Position numbers and translations under genes: made by a program. The notes under the pieces are model-generated. The model saw nothing but the letters and a program-made list of their open reading frames with translations. It was not told where the DNA came from and made no database searches. From the NCBI RefSeq assembly GCF_947179515.1, contig NC_067492.1, forward strand, positions 11,333,847 through 11,397,846: 64,000 nt of DNA, read 5' to 3'. The DNA comes from Apodemus sylvaticus (lineage: Eukaryota > Chordata > Mammalia > Rodentia > Muridae). Below, piece by piece: positions 11,319-22,369 of the stretch (positions are counted from its first letter, which is position 1; each line of letters starts with the position of its first letter).

Positions 11319-11714
11319 TGTCTTGGTTAGGGTTTCTATTGCTGTGATTAAGCACCATGACCAAGGAAATTTGAAAAAGAAAGGGTTTATTCAGCTAACA
11401 CTTCCATATCACTGTTCATCATCAAACAAAGTCAGGACAGGAACTCAAGCACTGCAGGAACCCCAAGGCAGGAACTGATGCAGAGGCCATGGAGGGGTGC
11501 TGCTTACTAGTTTGCTTCCCATTGAAACCAGGATCATCTGCCTGGGGATGACCCCACCAACAATGGGCTGGGCCCTCACCTATCAATCACTACTTAAGAA
11601 AATGCTCTGATGGACTTGCCTGCAGCCCTATCATATTGAGGCATTTTCTCAAATGAGCCCAGCCCCCCTTATCAGTCTAGCTTATGTCAAGTTGACCTAA
11701 AATGACCCAGCACA
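11319..11714 (-). mobile_element. MaLR-type solo LTR, antisense
   Basis: It starts TGTCTTGGTTAGGGTTTCTA and ends near GTCAAGTTGACCTAAAATGA-CCCAGCACA. It contains AAGCACCATGACCAAGG, GAACTGATGCAGAGGCCATG and CAATGGGCTGGGCCCTCACC in the order seen in the sister copies at 1940, 31539 and 53338. On the sense (minus) strand the family carries its AATAAA-type signal near the + strand GGGTTTATT at 11383. Confidence 0.85.
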
Positions 11715-11856
11715 TGCAGGCATAAGAAAATCCAAAAGGCATATATGTAGGGTTAGGGGGTCATTAAATTTGACTCTTAGGGGCCTTTGTCTAGCACAGA
11801 GATGTTGATGCTCTGCCCTGGGCTCTAGTCCTAGCCCTCCTTTCCTTCTGGGCTCC

Positions 11857-12828
11857 ATGGCCACTGCCCACTGTTTTCTCTGGATTCTCTACTGTATTGG
11901 CATTCTTGTAAAGAGCCCTCCCTGGGAAGCTTTCCTATCTACCCCACTCCAGCTCCTCCATCTTCCTCTAGCTTCTCCATGCTCCCTCCAGCTCCTCCAT
12001 CTTCCTCTAGCTTCTCCATGCTCCCTCCAGCTCCTCCATCTTCCTCTAGCTTCTCCATGCTCCCTCCAGCTCCTCCATCTTCCTCTAGCTTCTCCATGCT
12101 CCCTCCAGCTCCTCCATCTTCCTCTAGCTTCTCCATGCTCCCTCCAGCTCCTCCATCTTCCTCTAGCTTCTCCATGCTCCCTCCAGCTCCTCCATCTTCC
12201 TCTAGCTTCTCCATGCTCCCTCCAGCTCCTCCATCTTCCTCTAGCTTCTCCATGCTCCCTCCAGCAACTCCATCTTCCTCTAGCTTCTCCATGCTCCCTC
12301 CAGCTTCTCCATCTTCCTCTAGCTTCTCCATGCTCCCTCCAGCTCCTCCATCCTTCCTCTAGCTTGTCATGCTCCCTCCAGCTCCTCCATCTTCCTCTAG
12401 CTTCTCCATGCTCCCTCCAGCTCCTCCATCTTCCTCTAGCTTCTCCATGCTCCCTCCAGCTCCTCCATCTTCCTCTAGCTTCTCCATGCTCCCTCCAGCT
12501 CCTCCATCTTCCTCTAGCTTCTCCATGCTCCCTCCAGCTCCTCCATCTTCCTCTAGCTTCTCCATGCTCCCTCCAGCTCCTCCATCCTTCCTCTAGCTTG
12601 CCATGCTCCCTCCAGTTCCCCTCACCCTTCCCCCAACTCCACCATGCTTCCTTCAGCTTGGTCCCAAAGCTCCAAAGTCATCTAACCCAAAGAGACAACT
12701 TCAGAGTCTTGATCTGGAAGATAGTTCCTCTGCATGTCCAGAATTGTGCAGAGTTCTTGGGATTTGGATTCCAGCTGACCTTCTCATCCATGTGTCCTAG
12801 ACAGACAGATGGACAGACAGACACATGA
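11857..12828 (+). other. 323-codon open frame through a minisatellite, probably not a gene
   Basis: This is the longest open frame in the window. After 30 or so residues with a hydrophobic start (MATAHCFLWILYCIGILV) it becomes about 17 copies of a 13-residue unit (SLQLLHLPLASPC), then a short unique tail. It is open because the underlying unit is 39 bp, an exact multiple of three without stops. A second + frame (MLPPAPPSSSSFS) and a minus frame (MEKLEEDGGAGGS) are open for the same reason. The ATG context has T at -3, which is weak. I see no splice or promoter support. The best reading is artefact, with small odds of a species-specific translated product. Confidence 0.25.
11945..12640. repeat. 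39-bp minisatellite, about 17-18 copies
   Basis: The unit starts GCTCCTCCATCTTCCTCTAG and continues to 39 bases, ending at the next GCTCC. Most copies are identical. Variants are a CAACTCC copy near 12263 and two matched variants near 12350 and 12590 (CATCCTTCCTCTAGCTTG), about 240 bp apart, which implies that a block of six units was duplicated. Purine/pyrimidine strand bias is strong. Confidence 0.97.
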
Positions 12829-12887
12829 GCGCGTGCGCGCACGTGCGCACGCACATGTGCACACACACACACACACACACGTACACA

Positions 12888-12924
<37 letters not shown>
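12825..12924. repeat. Alternating CG/CA tract (Z-DNA type)
   Basis: GAGCGCGTGCGCGCACGTGC (12829-12848) leads into CACGCACATGTG and a long (CA)n. Nearly every step alternates purine and pyrimidine for about 95 bases, with CpG steps at one end, which favours the left-handed form. Confidence 0.95.
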
Positions 12925-12926
<2 letters not shown>

Positions 12927-14258
12927 CATCCATGGTCCCATCACAAAATTTCCTGGCCCATCTGGTGGTGGTGACTTAATATGAGGACTAGGAACAACAC
13001 TTAGGAAGAGGCTTGGCATCTAGAGAGCCCACAGTCAATAAGGTATCATGGCTATTAGACCCAGGCCTTGTCCTGAGGACATCTGAGTGTCAACTCTCAT
13101 GTTTCCTCCACATTATGTCAAAACCTTAGGGCTACTGGCTCTTTTAGCACAAGACAGTGTTTTTGCTCAGTCCCCATTTTGCTTCTACCTATCAATGTAC
13201 ATATAAAGGCAGAGCACCACTTCCACAGTCATACAGACTAGGGGAAATTATCTGAGTGCTAGAAATACATCCAGCACAGTCACCCACTGACTGTATCAGC
13301 AGCCCTTCCCCAACTCCATGACTTATGGGGCTGTGACTGTCAATATCAGCTTATTAGAGGCAACAATGTCCTGTGGACCCTTTTTCTTGCAATCTTCTTG
13401 CCCCATACACATTGCTTTATATTTCCCTTTGCAAATGGAACATCCCAAGCCATGAGTCCTTAAATGAACAAAATTACTCTCATCTATTCATCTTCCAAAA
13501 TGTGCTCATGGAAGTTTTTTTTTTTAAAAAAAAAAAAGAGAGAGAGAAAGTTTAGATTGCTCTGTGAATCTGTTGTCTTCTTTTCTCCTTCCCCCATTTG
13601 GCACCCCACCCCTGAGTATTTTTTTCCTCAGGCTTCGAGCCAGTTATCCTATCAGCAGAGCTTTATCCCATCAGCCTTTGCTCCAAGCTGGGGTAAAGGT
13701 CACCAACAGAAGGACCCTTCCTATAGTACCTTCCTCTCTCCTGGGTATATCTCTACCACTGTTTTCTTCGGATGTGATGTCTGAATAAGTTGCCTTTTGA
13801 ATGCTTCTGACTAAAGAATGAAGGAATTGCATGCTACAATCTGCAACTTCGTGATAGTCTTGAAGAAATGAACTTCACGTAGTTAGGGCTCCATTAAGAC
13901 TATAACCTGAAAGACCTCCAAGTTACAAGGCTGGTTTTGATAGACAGCTTCCATTGCCTTTGGCATTTCAGTAATGACCCCAGGTCTGCCACTGACCCAC
14001 CAGTGTGCTCAGTAAAGCCACAGCCCATTCCATTTTCCTCTTTATTAAAATATGGTCGGAGTGAGCAGAAGGGAACCAGAGGAGGAAAGAGAAAAACCAA
14101 AGGAAAACCAAGAGCTGTATACAGGATACTGGCTTCTCAAGATGGGAATGCCCAGTCCTCAGGGCCATGACTATTCTGTGCCCCACAGCTGGGCAGAATT
14201 AAAGTGTTGCTAAGCAGCTGCCCTTCAACTCTAGAGACTGTCTTGGATGGTCCAGGTA

Positions 14259-14261
<3 letters not shown>
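12925..14261. other. Unique DNA with an A/T run
   Basis: A T10A12 block followed by (GA)n lies at 13517-13550. Otherwise there is no recognisable gene or repeat. Confidence 0.45.

Positions 14262-14304
<43 letters not shown>
14262..14304. repeat. 43-base poly(A) run
   Basis: Forty-three consecutive A bases. The 250 bases upstream do not match a SINE, L1 or gene that I recognise, so it may be the tail of a retrocopy too diverged to name, or a simple expansion. No target duplication is visible. Confidence 0.97.
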
Positions 14305-14306
<2 letters not shown>

Positions 14307-15040
14307 CACAGGCATCCTTGAAAGTGGGAAAGGGAGCCAGCAGGACACCCTCAGATGGAGGTATGATTGTGAGGATCATCTACAAGCTGCAGAAGGCCAG
14401 CTTTGGGGTTGGAGGAAGGTGACACAGAAATGTGGAGTCTGTGGCATGGAAACAGTAGAACTGAGATCTAGACACATACTATGAACAAGACAGACAAAGC
14501 TCCTATATTAGATTTCAACTCAGGCTAGGAATCCAGGACCTAAGGAAGCCAGCACTGAACAAGAGAGACAGGGCTCCCTTTTTAGCAAAGGGAACAGAGG
14601 CTTTCATTGACTTTTGACGGCAAGCTAAAGTTAGGAATTGTACAGCTAGCTTCGTCTGGGCTTGGCACTGTGGCAAGCCCCTTCATGGGGCTGAAGGGCT
14701 CTCAGAGCTTGAGTTGCCAAGAAAACAGGATCAGGAGACAAGACTCAAGGGCAAAGGATCATGTTTACCCAATATCAGAGTCCAGTGTGATATTGTTATG
14801 AAATAAGGGACAAATACACAGGGATGAGTGGAACCCGATGTAAGCATCAAGGCAGTAAAGAGAACAGAGCCAATATGAAGACAGATAGAAAGTCCTGGCC
14901 CTAAGTCTCATTGGAACCATCCTGATATGTGTTGGCTGCAGTGAAGGGTCTATGTTTTCAGTAATAGGACCTATTGGATTCCAAAAGAACTTGAAAGTTT
15001 GGGCAAAATAATCTAGATAACTCTTTCCATCATAGCTGCC
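14305..15040. other. Unique DNA, no gene seen
   Basis: Nothing recognised beyond short open frames. Confidence 0.45.
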
Positions 15041-15105
15041 CACACACACCCCACCACCGCCACCACCGCCACCACCGCCACCGCCACCACCACCACCATC
15101 ACAGG
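15041..15105. repeat. (CCA/CCG)n trinucleotide array
   Basis: CACACACACC leads into alternating CCACCG and CCA units and ends with CCATCACAGG. The minus strand reads as a glycine run, giving a spurious 119-codon frame (14765-15124). Confidence 0.95.
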
Positions 15106-16100
15106 TGTCATAGCAACATAGCAAGAAGCTAGCACAGTAATGCTCAGCTCTGTGACCTCAAAAAAAAAAAAAACTGACCTAAATCCACTGAGAGGAAGTC
15201 TGGGATCTCACTTTGGATGCCTGTCACATCTAGGGCCATACCAAGGGCATTTTATAGGACAATAACTCCCCCCTGTCTTTGTCATTTGTGTGACTTCTAG
15301 AATACCGATACTTTGACCTTGGTCCAGTCTCAAAGGTTTCTAGTTTGTAAGCATTCTGGCCTTGCAGCCATATCCTGTACTTTACATCAAAGCAGTGGAG
15401 ATTGAGTGTTTAATGGTAACGGGTTAGCAGTCCAGAATGAGTCTGTTCCTCTGTGGTGCCTCACACATCCTTAGAAGACTCTGCAAGTTGAGGAATGTAA
15501 ATGGCTTTTGGAAGGCAGAGACAGAGTTTTCCCTTCATCTTCCCAATGGAAATAGGCTTACACACCTTGACCTTAACCCAGTAAGGCTACCATTTGATCC
15601 CTGCTGCACACAACTATAAAGTGATATGTATGTTGCACTACTGTGACCTTTGGGAGCCATACAGATGCCAAGGGAAAGGAGGGAGGCAACATTTTTTGGT
15701 AACACCTGTGGGCGGGGCGTTAGGCTGGGAGACAAAACACAAGACATCCCTTGGGTTCCCTGAGGAGAATTGGGGATGATTGAAAGATTATCTCTGAAAC
15801 AGCAGGGCTCATGGGGACTTCCTTGAAGGAATGCCAGAATGGTAAAGCAGAGATTGAAATAGGTTCTAAAATGGATATATAATGGAGAAAAAAATAAAAT
15901 TTCTGTTGTAAGACAAGGGCAGAGATGGGATAGTCTCTGGAGAGGTGTGCATGGAAAACTGTTTGCTTCACCAACCCTCCCACCCCCAGGGCTCTTCAGC
16001 ACAGACCAGCTGAGCACTGGGGGAAACACAGAAGTTTGAATGCAAAGTGCTGAGTGGAAATTCAAGATGACCACAGTAAGCCAACACTGGGCTTCCACTA
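15106..16100. other. Unique DNA with an A13 run
   Basis: A run of 13 A begins near 15159. The 187-codon minus-strand frame 15535-16098 has no recognisable domain, no signal peptide and no codon or splice support. It overlaps other open frames and is taken as chance. Confidence 0.4.
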
Positions 16101-16104
16101 GGAT

Positions 16105-16770
16105 GCCTGTAATTTAAACAGACAGGCAGCAACAAATTCTGGCAAAATATAGAAGCATTAGAACCCCTGCACACTGCTGATGATGTTGCAAAATAATACA
16201 GCCATGCTAGAAAAAGCCTAGAAGGGTATCACGAAGATAAACATATGAGTTGCCACAGGACCCCAAATTTCTATTAGGAATATACTCAAGTGAACTGAAA
16301 ACACATCTGCACGAAAACGATGTATGCACAAATATTCACAGGGATTATTTACAATAGCCAAGCTGTAGGGAGAACTCAAAAGTCTATCTGCTGGTGAATG
16401 AATGCCTTGGGCAGATCTACAAAATGCAGTATTAGCCAGCCACGGTGGTAGAAGACACAACATGAAGAACCCTGAAACCATCTACAAAAAGTGTAAAAAG
16501 ACAATAACAAAAAGGCTGTATGTTGTTCTATTTATATGAAATTTCCATACAGGCTAAGCCGTAGAGAGAGCAAGCAAGCTGCCTTCTGGAGGCTGAGGAC
16601 AGGGATGATGGGTGATAATGAACGGGCTTCTTTGTGCATGATGAAATTGTTCTAAAAGCAATTGTAGGACTGGTTATTCAATTCTACATTTAAAAGAATC
16701 CTACTCAACTATTATTTTTAAATGCTCACACTGTACAGTGTGTGTGTTAGACTTCAATAAAGCAGTTACC
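16105..16770 (+). mobile_element. Ancient L1M 3' end
   Basis: It contains the ordered landmarks of the L1M 3' region. These are TTTCTATTAGGAATATACTC, then GTATGCACAAATATTCACAG, ATTTACAATAGCCAAGCTGT, ATTTATATGAAATTTCCATA, the GGAGGCTGAGGACAGGGATG block, and a terminal TTAGACTTCAATAAAGCAGT. It is highly diverged, non-coding and in + orientation. The terminal AATAAA (16756-16761) is the element's own polyadenylation signal. Confidence 0.85.
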
Positions 16771-17329
16771 AGAGGTAGGAGACGTCCGAGACAAAGCAAC
16801 AGATACCTCCACAGAGAAGCTCAAAGCCAGAGGCAGGGATGCAGGGGTGAGCTGGTGCCCGCTGCCAGGCAGCTTTGGCTTGACTGGTTCTTGCAACCAG
16901 GCGTCAATGAGCCAAAGATTCTCATCAAAACTGATTGCTATGCCCCTGTGGGAGACCTGATTCCCGCCCCCCCACCCCCGATTTTAAGGCATTTGAAAAA
17001 CTGAAGTCAGTGGCTCAGAGACCCCAGCCAGCTGTGAGATCTCCTCTGGGACCCCAGGATTCTGTTGGTTCCATATTTGCAGCAAATCAGCCCTGGATGG
17101 GTGAGAAACGGCTCCAGCTGGAGCTTCCCAGATGCGCGTTCTTGCGTGGCTGTCCTCTGTCTCCTCTGCAAGGAGCCTCACAGGCCGCCACTTAAGCAGG
17201 AGCTCGGGCTGTGGCAACCATGAGGAAAGAGGCAGGGGGTGGCATTGCTTTGATAACTTAGAAAGACTTTCTAGCAGACGCTTCTCTGACTGCTGTGAAA
17301 GTAATGCTTTAGGACCACAAATGAGAGCA
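16771..17329. other. Unique DNA, no gene seen
   Basis: C-rich run at 16967-16979. Otherwise nothing recognised. Confidence 0.4.
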
Positions 17330-17466
17330 GTGAGGAAGGGTCAGAGAAAAGCAGGGAGATGGTAAAGAGGAGAAGGGAAGAGAGGAAGAAGAAGAGGAGG
17401 AGAATGAAAAGAAGGAAGGAGGAGGTGCGGGCAGTGGGGTAGGAAAGCGGGAGGAAGAAGGAGCAG
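17330..17466. repeat. Polypurine (GGA/AAG) tract
   Basis: About 135 bases almost free of pyrimidines on the + strand, made of AGGA, AAGA and GGAG units. Confidence 0.93.
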
Positions 17467-18776
17467 GACTGCTATTTGTCCCCTCTGTGGTCACACCACA
17501 TCTGAGTGACAGGATACTTTACCCTTGTATAAAGTTGGAGCCCTCAAGGACAGAGCATCCCCACACGCTCACTGCTGGAGAATTTAGGATTGCTGAAGGT
17601 CACCTTAGACTACTGAGTACAAACGGAAGGGCTGCTTGCTCCAACACTCTGTTCTGCTCCTTCTGCAGTTCCCAATGCTACCTCAGATCAGGGGCAGTCA
17701 GTATTCTCTCCTGACAGCCAGTGCCCTTTCGGACTTCACACCCCGTGCATCGCCATGTCACGCCGCATTACTTCCAAATGTCATCAGCCGATTTGGCGTA
17801 TCTCAAATCCCCGTGTGTACACGTGTGCTCCCCAGCTCCAGCACCCACAGACCACTGTGTCACAGACATCACAGGGGCACCTCCCCACCGGCACACCGCA
17901 TGTGGCACTGCCGTCAGGAATTGAACTAGCTTATAAGGAAGCAAACATTTGAAGTTCGCCAAACAGAAACCAAGTAAAACCTTAAGTCAATCAACAGTGA
18001 CTAAACATCGCTTTAGTCCAAATACGGTGTTTCTGAAAGGTCACAGCTGGTGTAATTATCCATGCTAGACTTAACAGGCATTCAGCTGTGTGCTTAAGAC
18101 TGCCAAGAACTGGAATCCATTTAGAATCCTTAAGTAAGAGTCACCTTGTTTTCAGAAAATGCCTGGTTAAGTCGAGCTGGGGCCTGGAAGGAGGCGATGG
18201 GGGTTGCCGATTAGAGCTGAATGACACGTTGAGAGAATGTATATGGGAAGTTCTTTGGAAAGGAAACAGCAACACATGCCAGAGCCAATTTCTTATAATA
18301 TGCGGGGCTGAAGCCCATCCCCCCTTCAAAGAAAATAAGACCCGACAAGCACAACTACGACGACAAGCACAAAAGACCACAAGGACAAAATGAGTGGCTG
18401 GGGAAATCAGGCTAGAGGAGGAGAAGCAAGTCACTAAACCAGCCATGATACTAGGAGATGGTGGCTGTGTGACATGATGGCCCTGGTAGATGAGGGGGGG
18501 CTCTGGCCAACTGTTTCTCCCCCTCCCTCCCTTGGCACTCAGGTATAGGCATAGTCTGCTTGCAAAGGTCTGTCTAAGCATGCGCCTTGCACTGTAGTGG
18601 CTGTTAAATTGTTCCGAAGCATCCCCAGGAGGCTGCAGGAGCATTAGGCTTCCACAGCAGGATGGGAGGGTGGCAGAAGTCCCAGCCCTTGGTCTCACTC
18701 GACCTGAGCCATTCTTTTATGTCTTTACAGATGACTCTCACCACAAGTCTGCCTAAAGCAGGGATCTCCTACTAAA
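17467..18776. other. Unique DNA, no gene seen
   Basis: 17730-17910 has more CpG than its surroundings but no island. Overlapping frames of 60-185 codons on both strands show no domain. No repeat is recognised. Confidence 0.4.
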
Positions 18777-19578
18777 CGGACACCTACTGTAAAGCCTGCT
18801 GTAGACACCTACTATACTGCCTGCTGTGGATGCCTACTGTATTGCCTGCTGTAGACATCTACTATACTGCCTGCTGTAGACATCTACTATACTGCCTGCT
18901 GTAGACATCACCTATACTGCCTGCTGTAGACACCTACTATACTGCCTGCTGTGGATGCCTACTGTACTGCCTGCTGTAGACACCTACTATACTGCCTGCT
19001 GTAGACACCTACTATACTGCCTGCTGTAGACACCTACTATACTGCCTGCTGTAGATACCTACTGTACTGCCTGCTGTAGACATCAACTATACTGCCTGCT
19101 GTAGACATCTACTATACTGCCTGCTGTAGACATCTACTATACTGCCTGCTGTAGATACCTACTGTACTGCCTGCTGTAGACATCAACTATACTGCCTGCT
19201 GTAGACATCTACTATACTGCCTGCTGTAGACATCTACTATACTGCCTGCTGTAGATACCTACTGTACTGCCTGCTTTAGACATCAACTATACTGCCTGCT
19301 GTAGACATCTACTATACTGCCTGCTATAGACACCTACTGCACTGCCTGCTGTAGACATCTACTGTACTGCCTGCTGTAGACACCTACTGTACTGCCTGCT
19401 GTAGACATCTACTATACTGCCTGCTATAGACACCTACTGTACTGCCTGCTGTAGACATCTACTATACTGCCTGCTATAGACACCTACTATACTGCCTGCT
19501 GTAGATACCTACTATACTGCCTGCTGTAGACATCTACTGTACTGCCTGCTGTGGACACCTACTGTTATGCCTGTGGTA
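18777..19578. repeat. 25-bp minisatellite, about 32 copies, with higher-order structure
   Basis: The unit begins ACTGCCTGCTGTAGACAC and closes with a CTACTAT-type end (25 bases). Variants (GTGGATGCC, GTAGATACC, CATCAACTAT, CTGCTATAGA) are not random. GTAGATACC...CATCAAC recurs at 19051, 19151 and 19251, a 100-bp (four-unit) higher-order repeat. CTGCTATAGA recurs at 19321, 19421 and 19471. GTGGATGCC recurs 125 bp apart at 18826 and 18951. Stops close all frames. Confidence 0.97.
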
Positions 19579-19654
19579 GAGAGGCGTTTGTTAGGGAGTT
19601 AGCACTCAGAGTGGGCAGTGCTGTCTGACTAACTCATTCCATGCCACCTCTGCA

Positions 19655-19735
19655 AGGCCCCCTGGAGCATCTGGCACACAATAGGTGCTTACTAAGTGCT
19701 TGCTAATGAATGACAGACGAATGAATGAGAGAGCA
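19655..19735 (+). mobile_element. MIR-like SINE 3' end
   Basis: CATCTGGCACACAATAGGTG followed by CTTACTAAGTGCTTGCTAAT and GAATGA repeats resembles the conserved 3' end of MIR/L2-tailed elements. Only the tail is recognisable. Confidence 0.55.
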
Positions 19736-20334
19736 TCCAATGAAGAACAATGGGGCCCAGAGCTAGGGACTCAGCAAAGGGTTAGCAGCTTGGGCCTTTT
19801 CAATGGAGCTAACCATTGAGGAAGAATGAGACCTGGTCGGTGGTAGGAGCTCACAGAGACTGTCTGAAGTGATAGAACATGATCTTGGGACAAGGACCAC
19901 ACTATGCTGTAGGATCCCTGACATCATTCATTGTCACTGTGGGCGAGAAAGGGGTTCTAGTTTCAAACATTCCCACCAGTTCATCATCCTCCAGAGCCCC
20001 CAGGCCAAACTCACAGAGAACAGCTCCATACGGAAACATGGCCAAGCAAGATCCCTAAAACTGTGTCGCTCCAGGAGAGATGGAACCAGAAACAGACCAG
20101 GGACAGGGTAGAGCAAAACAGTGAAGCAATGGGAAATATCTTAGATATTTTAAAGAAAATATCTAAGAATGCTGGAGGCCAAACTGAGGTGGTGGAGCAT
20201 ATGAATTCCCCGAGGGCAGTATCCCTGGGCTCAAAGCTATGCTCCCGCATGCGCACTGCAGGGCTTAGAACCAGTGACCTCGATCATTTCTTAGTTCTAA
20301 TCTTTTCTTTGGTGAAATGGTAGAGGATAAGGAA
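19736..20334. other. Unique DNA with a perfect hairpin
   Basis: It holds a perfect 12-bp inverted repeat with a 4-base loop at 20140-20167 (CTTAGATATTTT / AAAATATCTAAG). No gene is seen. Confidence 0.45.
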
Positions 20335-20553
20335 GGGCTGGGAGATGACTCAGCTGGTAAAGCGCTTACCTTGAAAACCTGAAAACCTGTGTCCAACCAC
20401 CCAGAACCTGCTTAAGAAGCAGGGCATCCTGGCACATGCCTGTAATTTCAGTGCTGGGGAGGCACAGACAGGAGCGTCCCGGGGACACACTGGCCGCTAA
20501 AAGAGCTACGTAGGCACTCGTCAGGCTCAGTAAGACTCTATCTCAAAACAGAG
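20335..20553 (+). mobile_element. B4 SINE
   Basis: The head GGGAGATGACTCAGCTGGTA and AAAGCGCTTACCTTG are followed by the B1-like half (GGCATCCTGGCACATGCCTG, CAGTGCTGGGGAGGCACAGA) and the AAGACTCTATCTCAAAACA end. Confidence 0.85.
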
Positions 20554-21928
20554 TGGGAAAGAAACTGGATCTCTAAAAACATAATGGAAAGAGTATAGAA
20601 ATAATATCAACCTCTGAGCTCCCACATATGTACATAGATGCACATATATCCCTACACACACACACACAGGGGGAGGAGGGAGGGAGAGAGAGAGAAGGGG
20701 AAATTAAAAAAAAAACTCTCTTCCATACAGTGATAAAAAAAATAAACATACTATCCCACATCAATCGTCCATCAGGTAAATCGTGGAAGTGGAATCATTG
20801 TACGCCACAGACATACAACAGACAGCTGACATTTATTAAATGCTGGTGCAGAGTATTCATTATGGTTTTCATATGATTGAAGTTAAAGTTTTTAGGAAGC
20901 ACTTTCCCCCACCAAAAGCATGTCATTAGGGGCAAGCCATTGGCTCATGGGGGAATTTACCCATGAACAACTTCAGGAGCTGCCTGACAGGGCAGTCAAG
21001 TAGACAGGCTATCAGCTTACTTCTGGTGACATCTAAACACGTGCAAATCTATCAGCAAGAGAATCCTAGGCCCTGCCCAGCCCCACTGAATGGGGCCCAT
21101 GTTTCCCAAGCAGCCTACGTTCCCCAGTGACCTCTGGGTGATTCTGCTGCCCCCGTGAAGGTCATTAACCAACTAAAGACCAGGCTACAGGAGGTCCTGA
21201 TGCTAACCCCATGTAGCAGGCCTCTGACGCTGCCACTGGCAAGAGCATATTTTTTGAGAGATGAAAGGATGCTCTCTTCAAAAGCCCTATGGCTCCAAAG
21301 GAAAGCCTACTAACGCCACGGGGGTAACTGCAAAGTTTGGCTTAGCAGAATGCTCATAAGAAAACACACACGCTCTCCTCTTCAGTGTAGCTGGAGAGGA
21401 GACCAGGCTTGACCACGGTACTCAGCTTAGCCCTTGTGAATGTCTCACCAAGAACAGCATTTGGCCAGGACTCCAAAACACCCACCGTACTGCTCACGCA
21501 TGGTGTTCTTGCCCCACAGAGCCATCAGGACATATCACACAGGTATCAGGAATAGCTCTGAGGTCCCACAAGTAGCTAAGGATAGTCCCCCCCCTCCCAG
21601 CACTCCCAGAGAAGGACGTTCTACAGTGATTGCTGGAGATAAGTAAACACTATCATAATGTAGATTATAAACAGGTAAAAGATAACACATGTGGTTCGTT
21701 CTAGAATGATATGTGTTCTGCAAGGCTATTGTCGGGGTAGATGTTAAAATAAGAGTCATATGTGGCATAGTTCCCTGGGAAACATTGTACAGAGTGAGGA
21801 GGAGTACCAGGAAGTGATGGCTTAGCTGATTTAGTCTCTGTATAAATGAATCTTGGAGAGGTGCCCAATAAACCTTTGCAGAACGAATCTTTATAGGACA
21901 CTCCTGTGTTTTGTCATGCCTGAGAGTG

Positions 21929-21930
<2 letters not shown>
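20554..21930. other. Unique DNA, no gene seen
   Basis: A short (CA)n-(GGA)n patch lies at 20655-20700 and an A10 run near 20708. A TATAAATG...CAATAAACC arrangement at 21840-21875 resembles an LTR core but has no recognisable ends. Nothing else is seen. Confidence 0.4.
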
Positions 21931-21969
<39 letters not shown>

Positions 21970-21974
21970 ACACA

Positions 21975-22026
<52 letters not shown>
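21931..22026. repeat. (CT)n(CA)n(GA)n compound microsatellite
   Basis: About 34 bases of CT, about 28 of CA and about 33 of GA lie in that order. The CT and GA blocks are reverse complements, so the locus is a long imperfect inverted repeat with a CA loop. Confidence 0.97.
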
Positions 22027-22029
<3 letters not shown>

Positions 22030-22369
22030 TAACATGGTGTGCCTATGAATATGGACATTTTGAGGTAACCATAAGCTGTTTTAAAAAAAATCTTAGAAAT
22101 AATATTGCAGAAATACGCAAGGATGTTAGAAAGGTTAACCAAGTCAAGGGAGAAAAGAGGGAGATCTAAAACTACAGTAAACTGGAGGCACTCATTGAGC
22201 AATTATGAGACATGAGTTCCTTCTAATAAAATTAACAATAATGAACTTCTGAGCCAGAGAACCGGGAAGCCTGTGGCCAGTGAGCAGACCCAAGGGGTGG
22301 GGATCTCAAATGTCAGCAAAGTTAACTAAAAAAAAAAAAAAAAAAGACCTTAAGTGGATCAATCAGGGT
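22027..22369. other. Unique DNA with an A17-18 run
   Basis: An A run lies at about 22329-22346. No repeat family or gene is recognised. Confidence 0.4.

Noticed and set aside
15535..16098. 187-codon minus-strand frame
   Set aside because: No domain, no signal peptide, weak start context, and it overlaps other frames. A single frame of this size is expected by chance in 64 kb.
18141..18698. 185-codon minus-strand frame
   Set aside because: No recognisable domain or codon pattern. It is overlapped by a + frame of over 100 codons and flanked by no splice-like or promoter-like signal.
21840..21900. Possible retroviral-type LTR core (TATAAATG ... CAATAAACC)
   Set aside because: Neither end, primer site nor family text could be recognised. 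The motif pair alone is weak.
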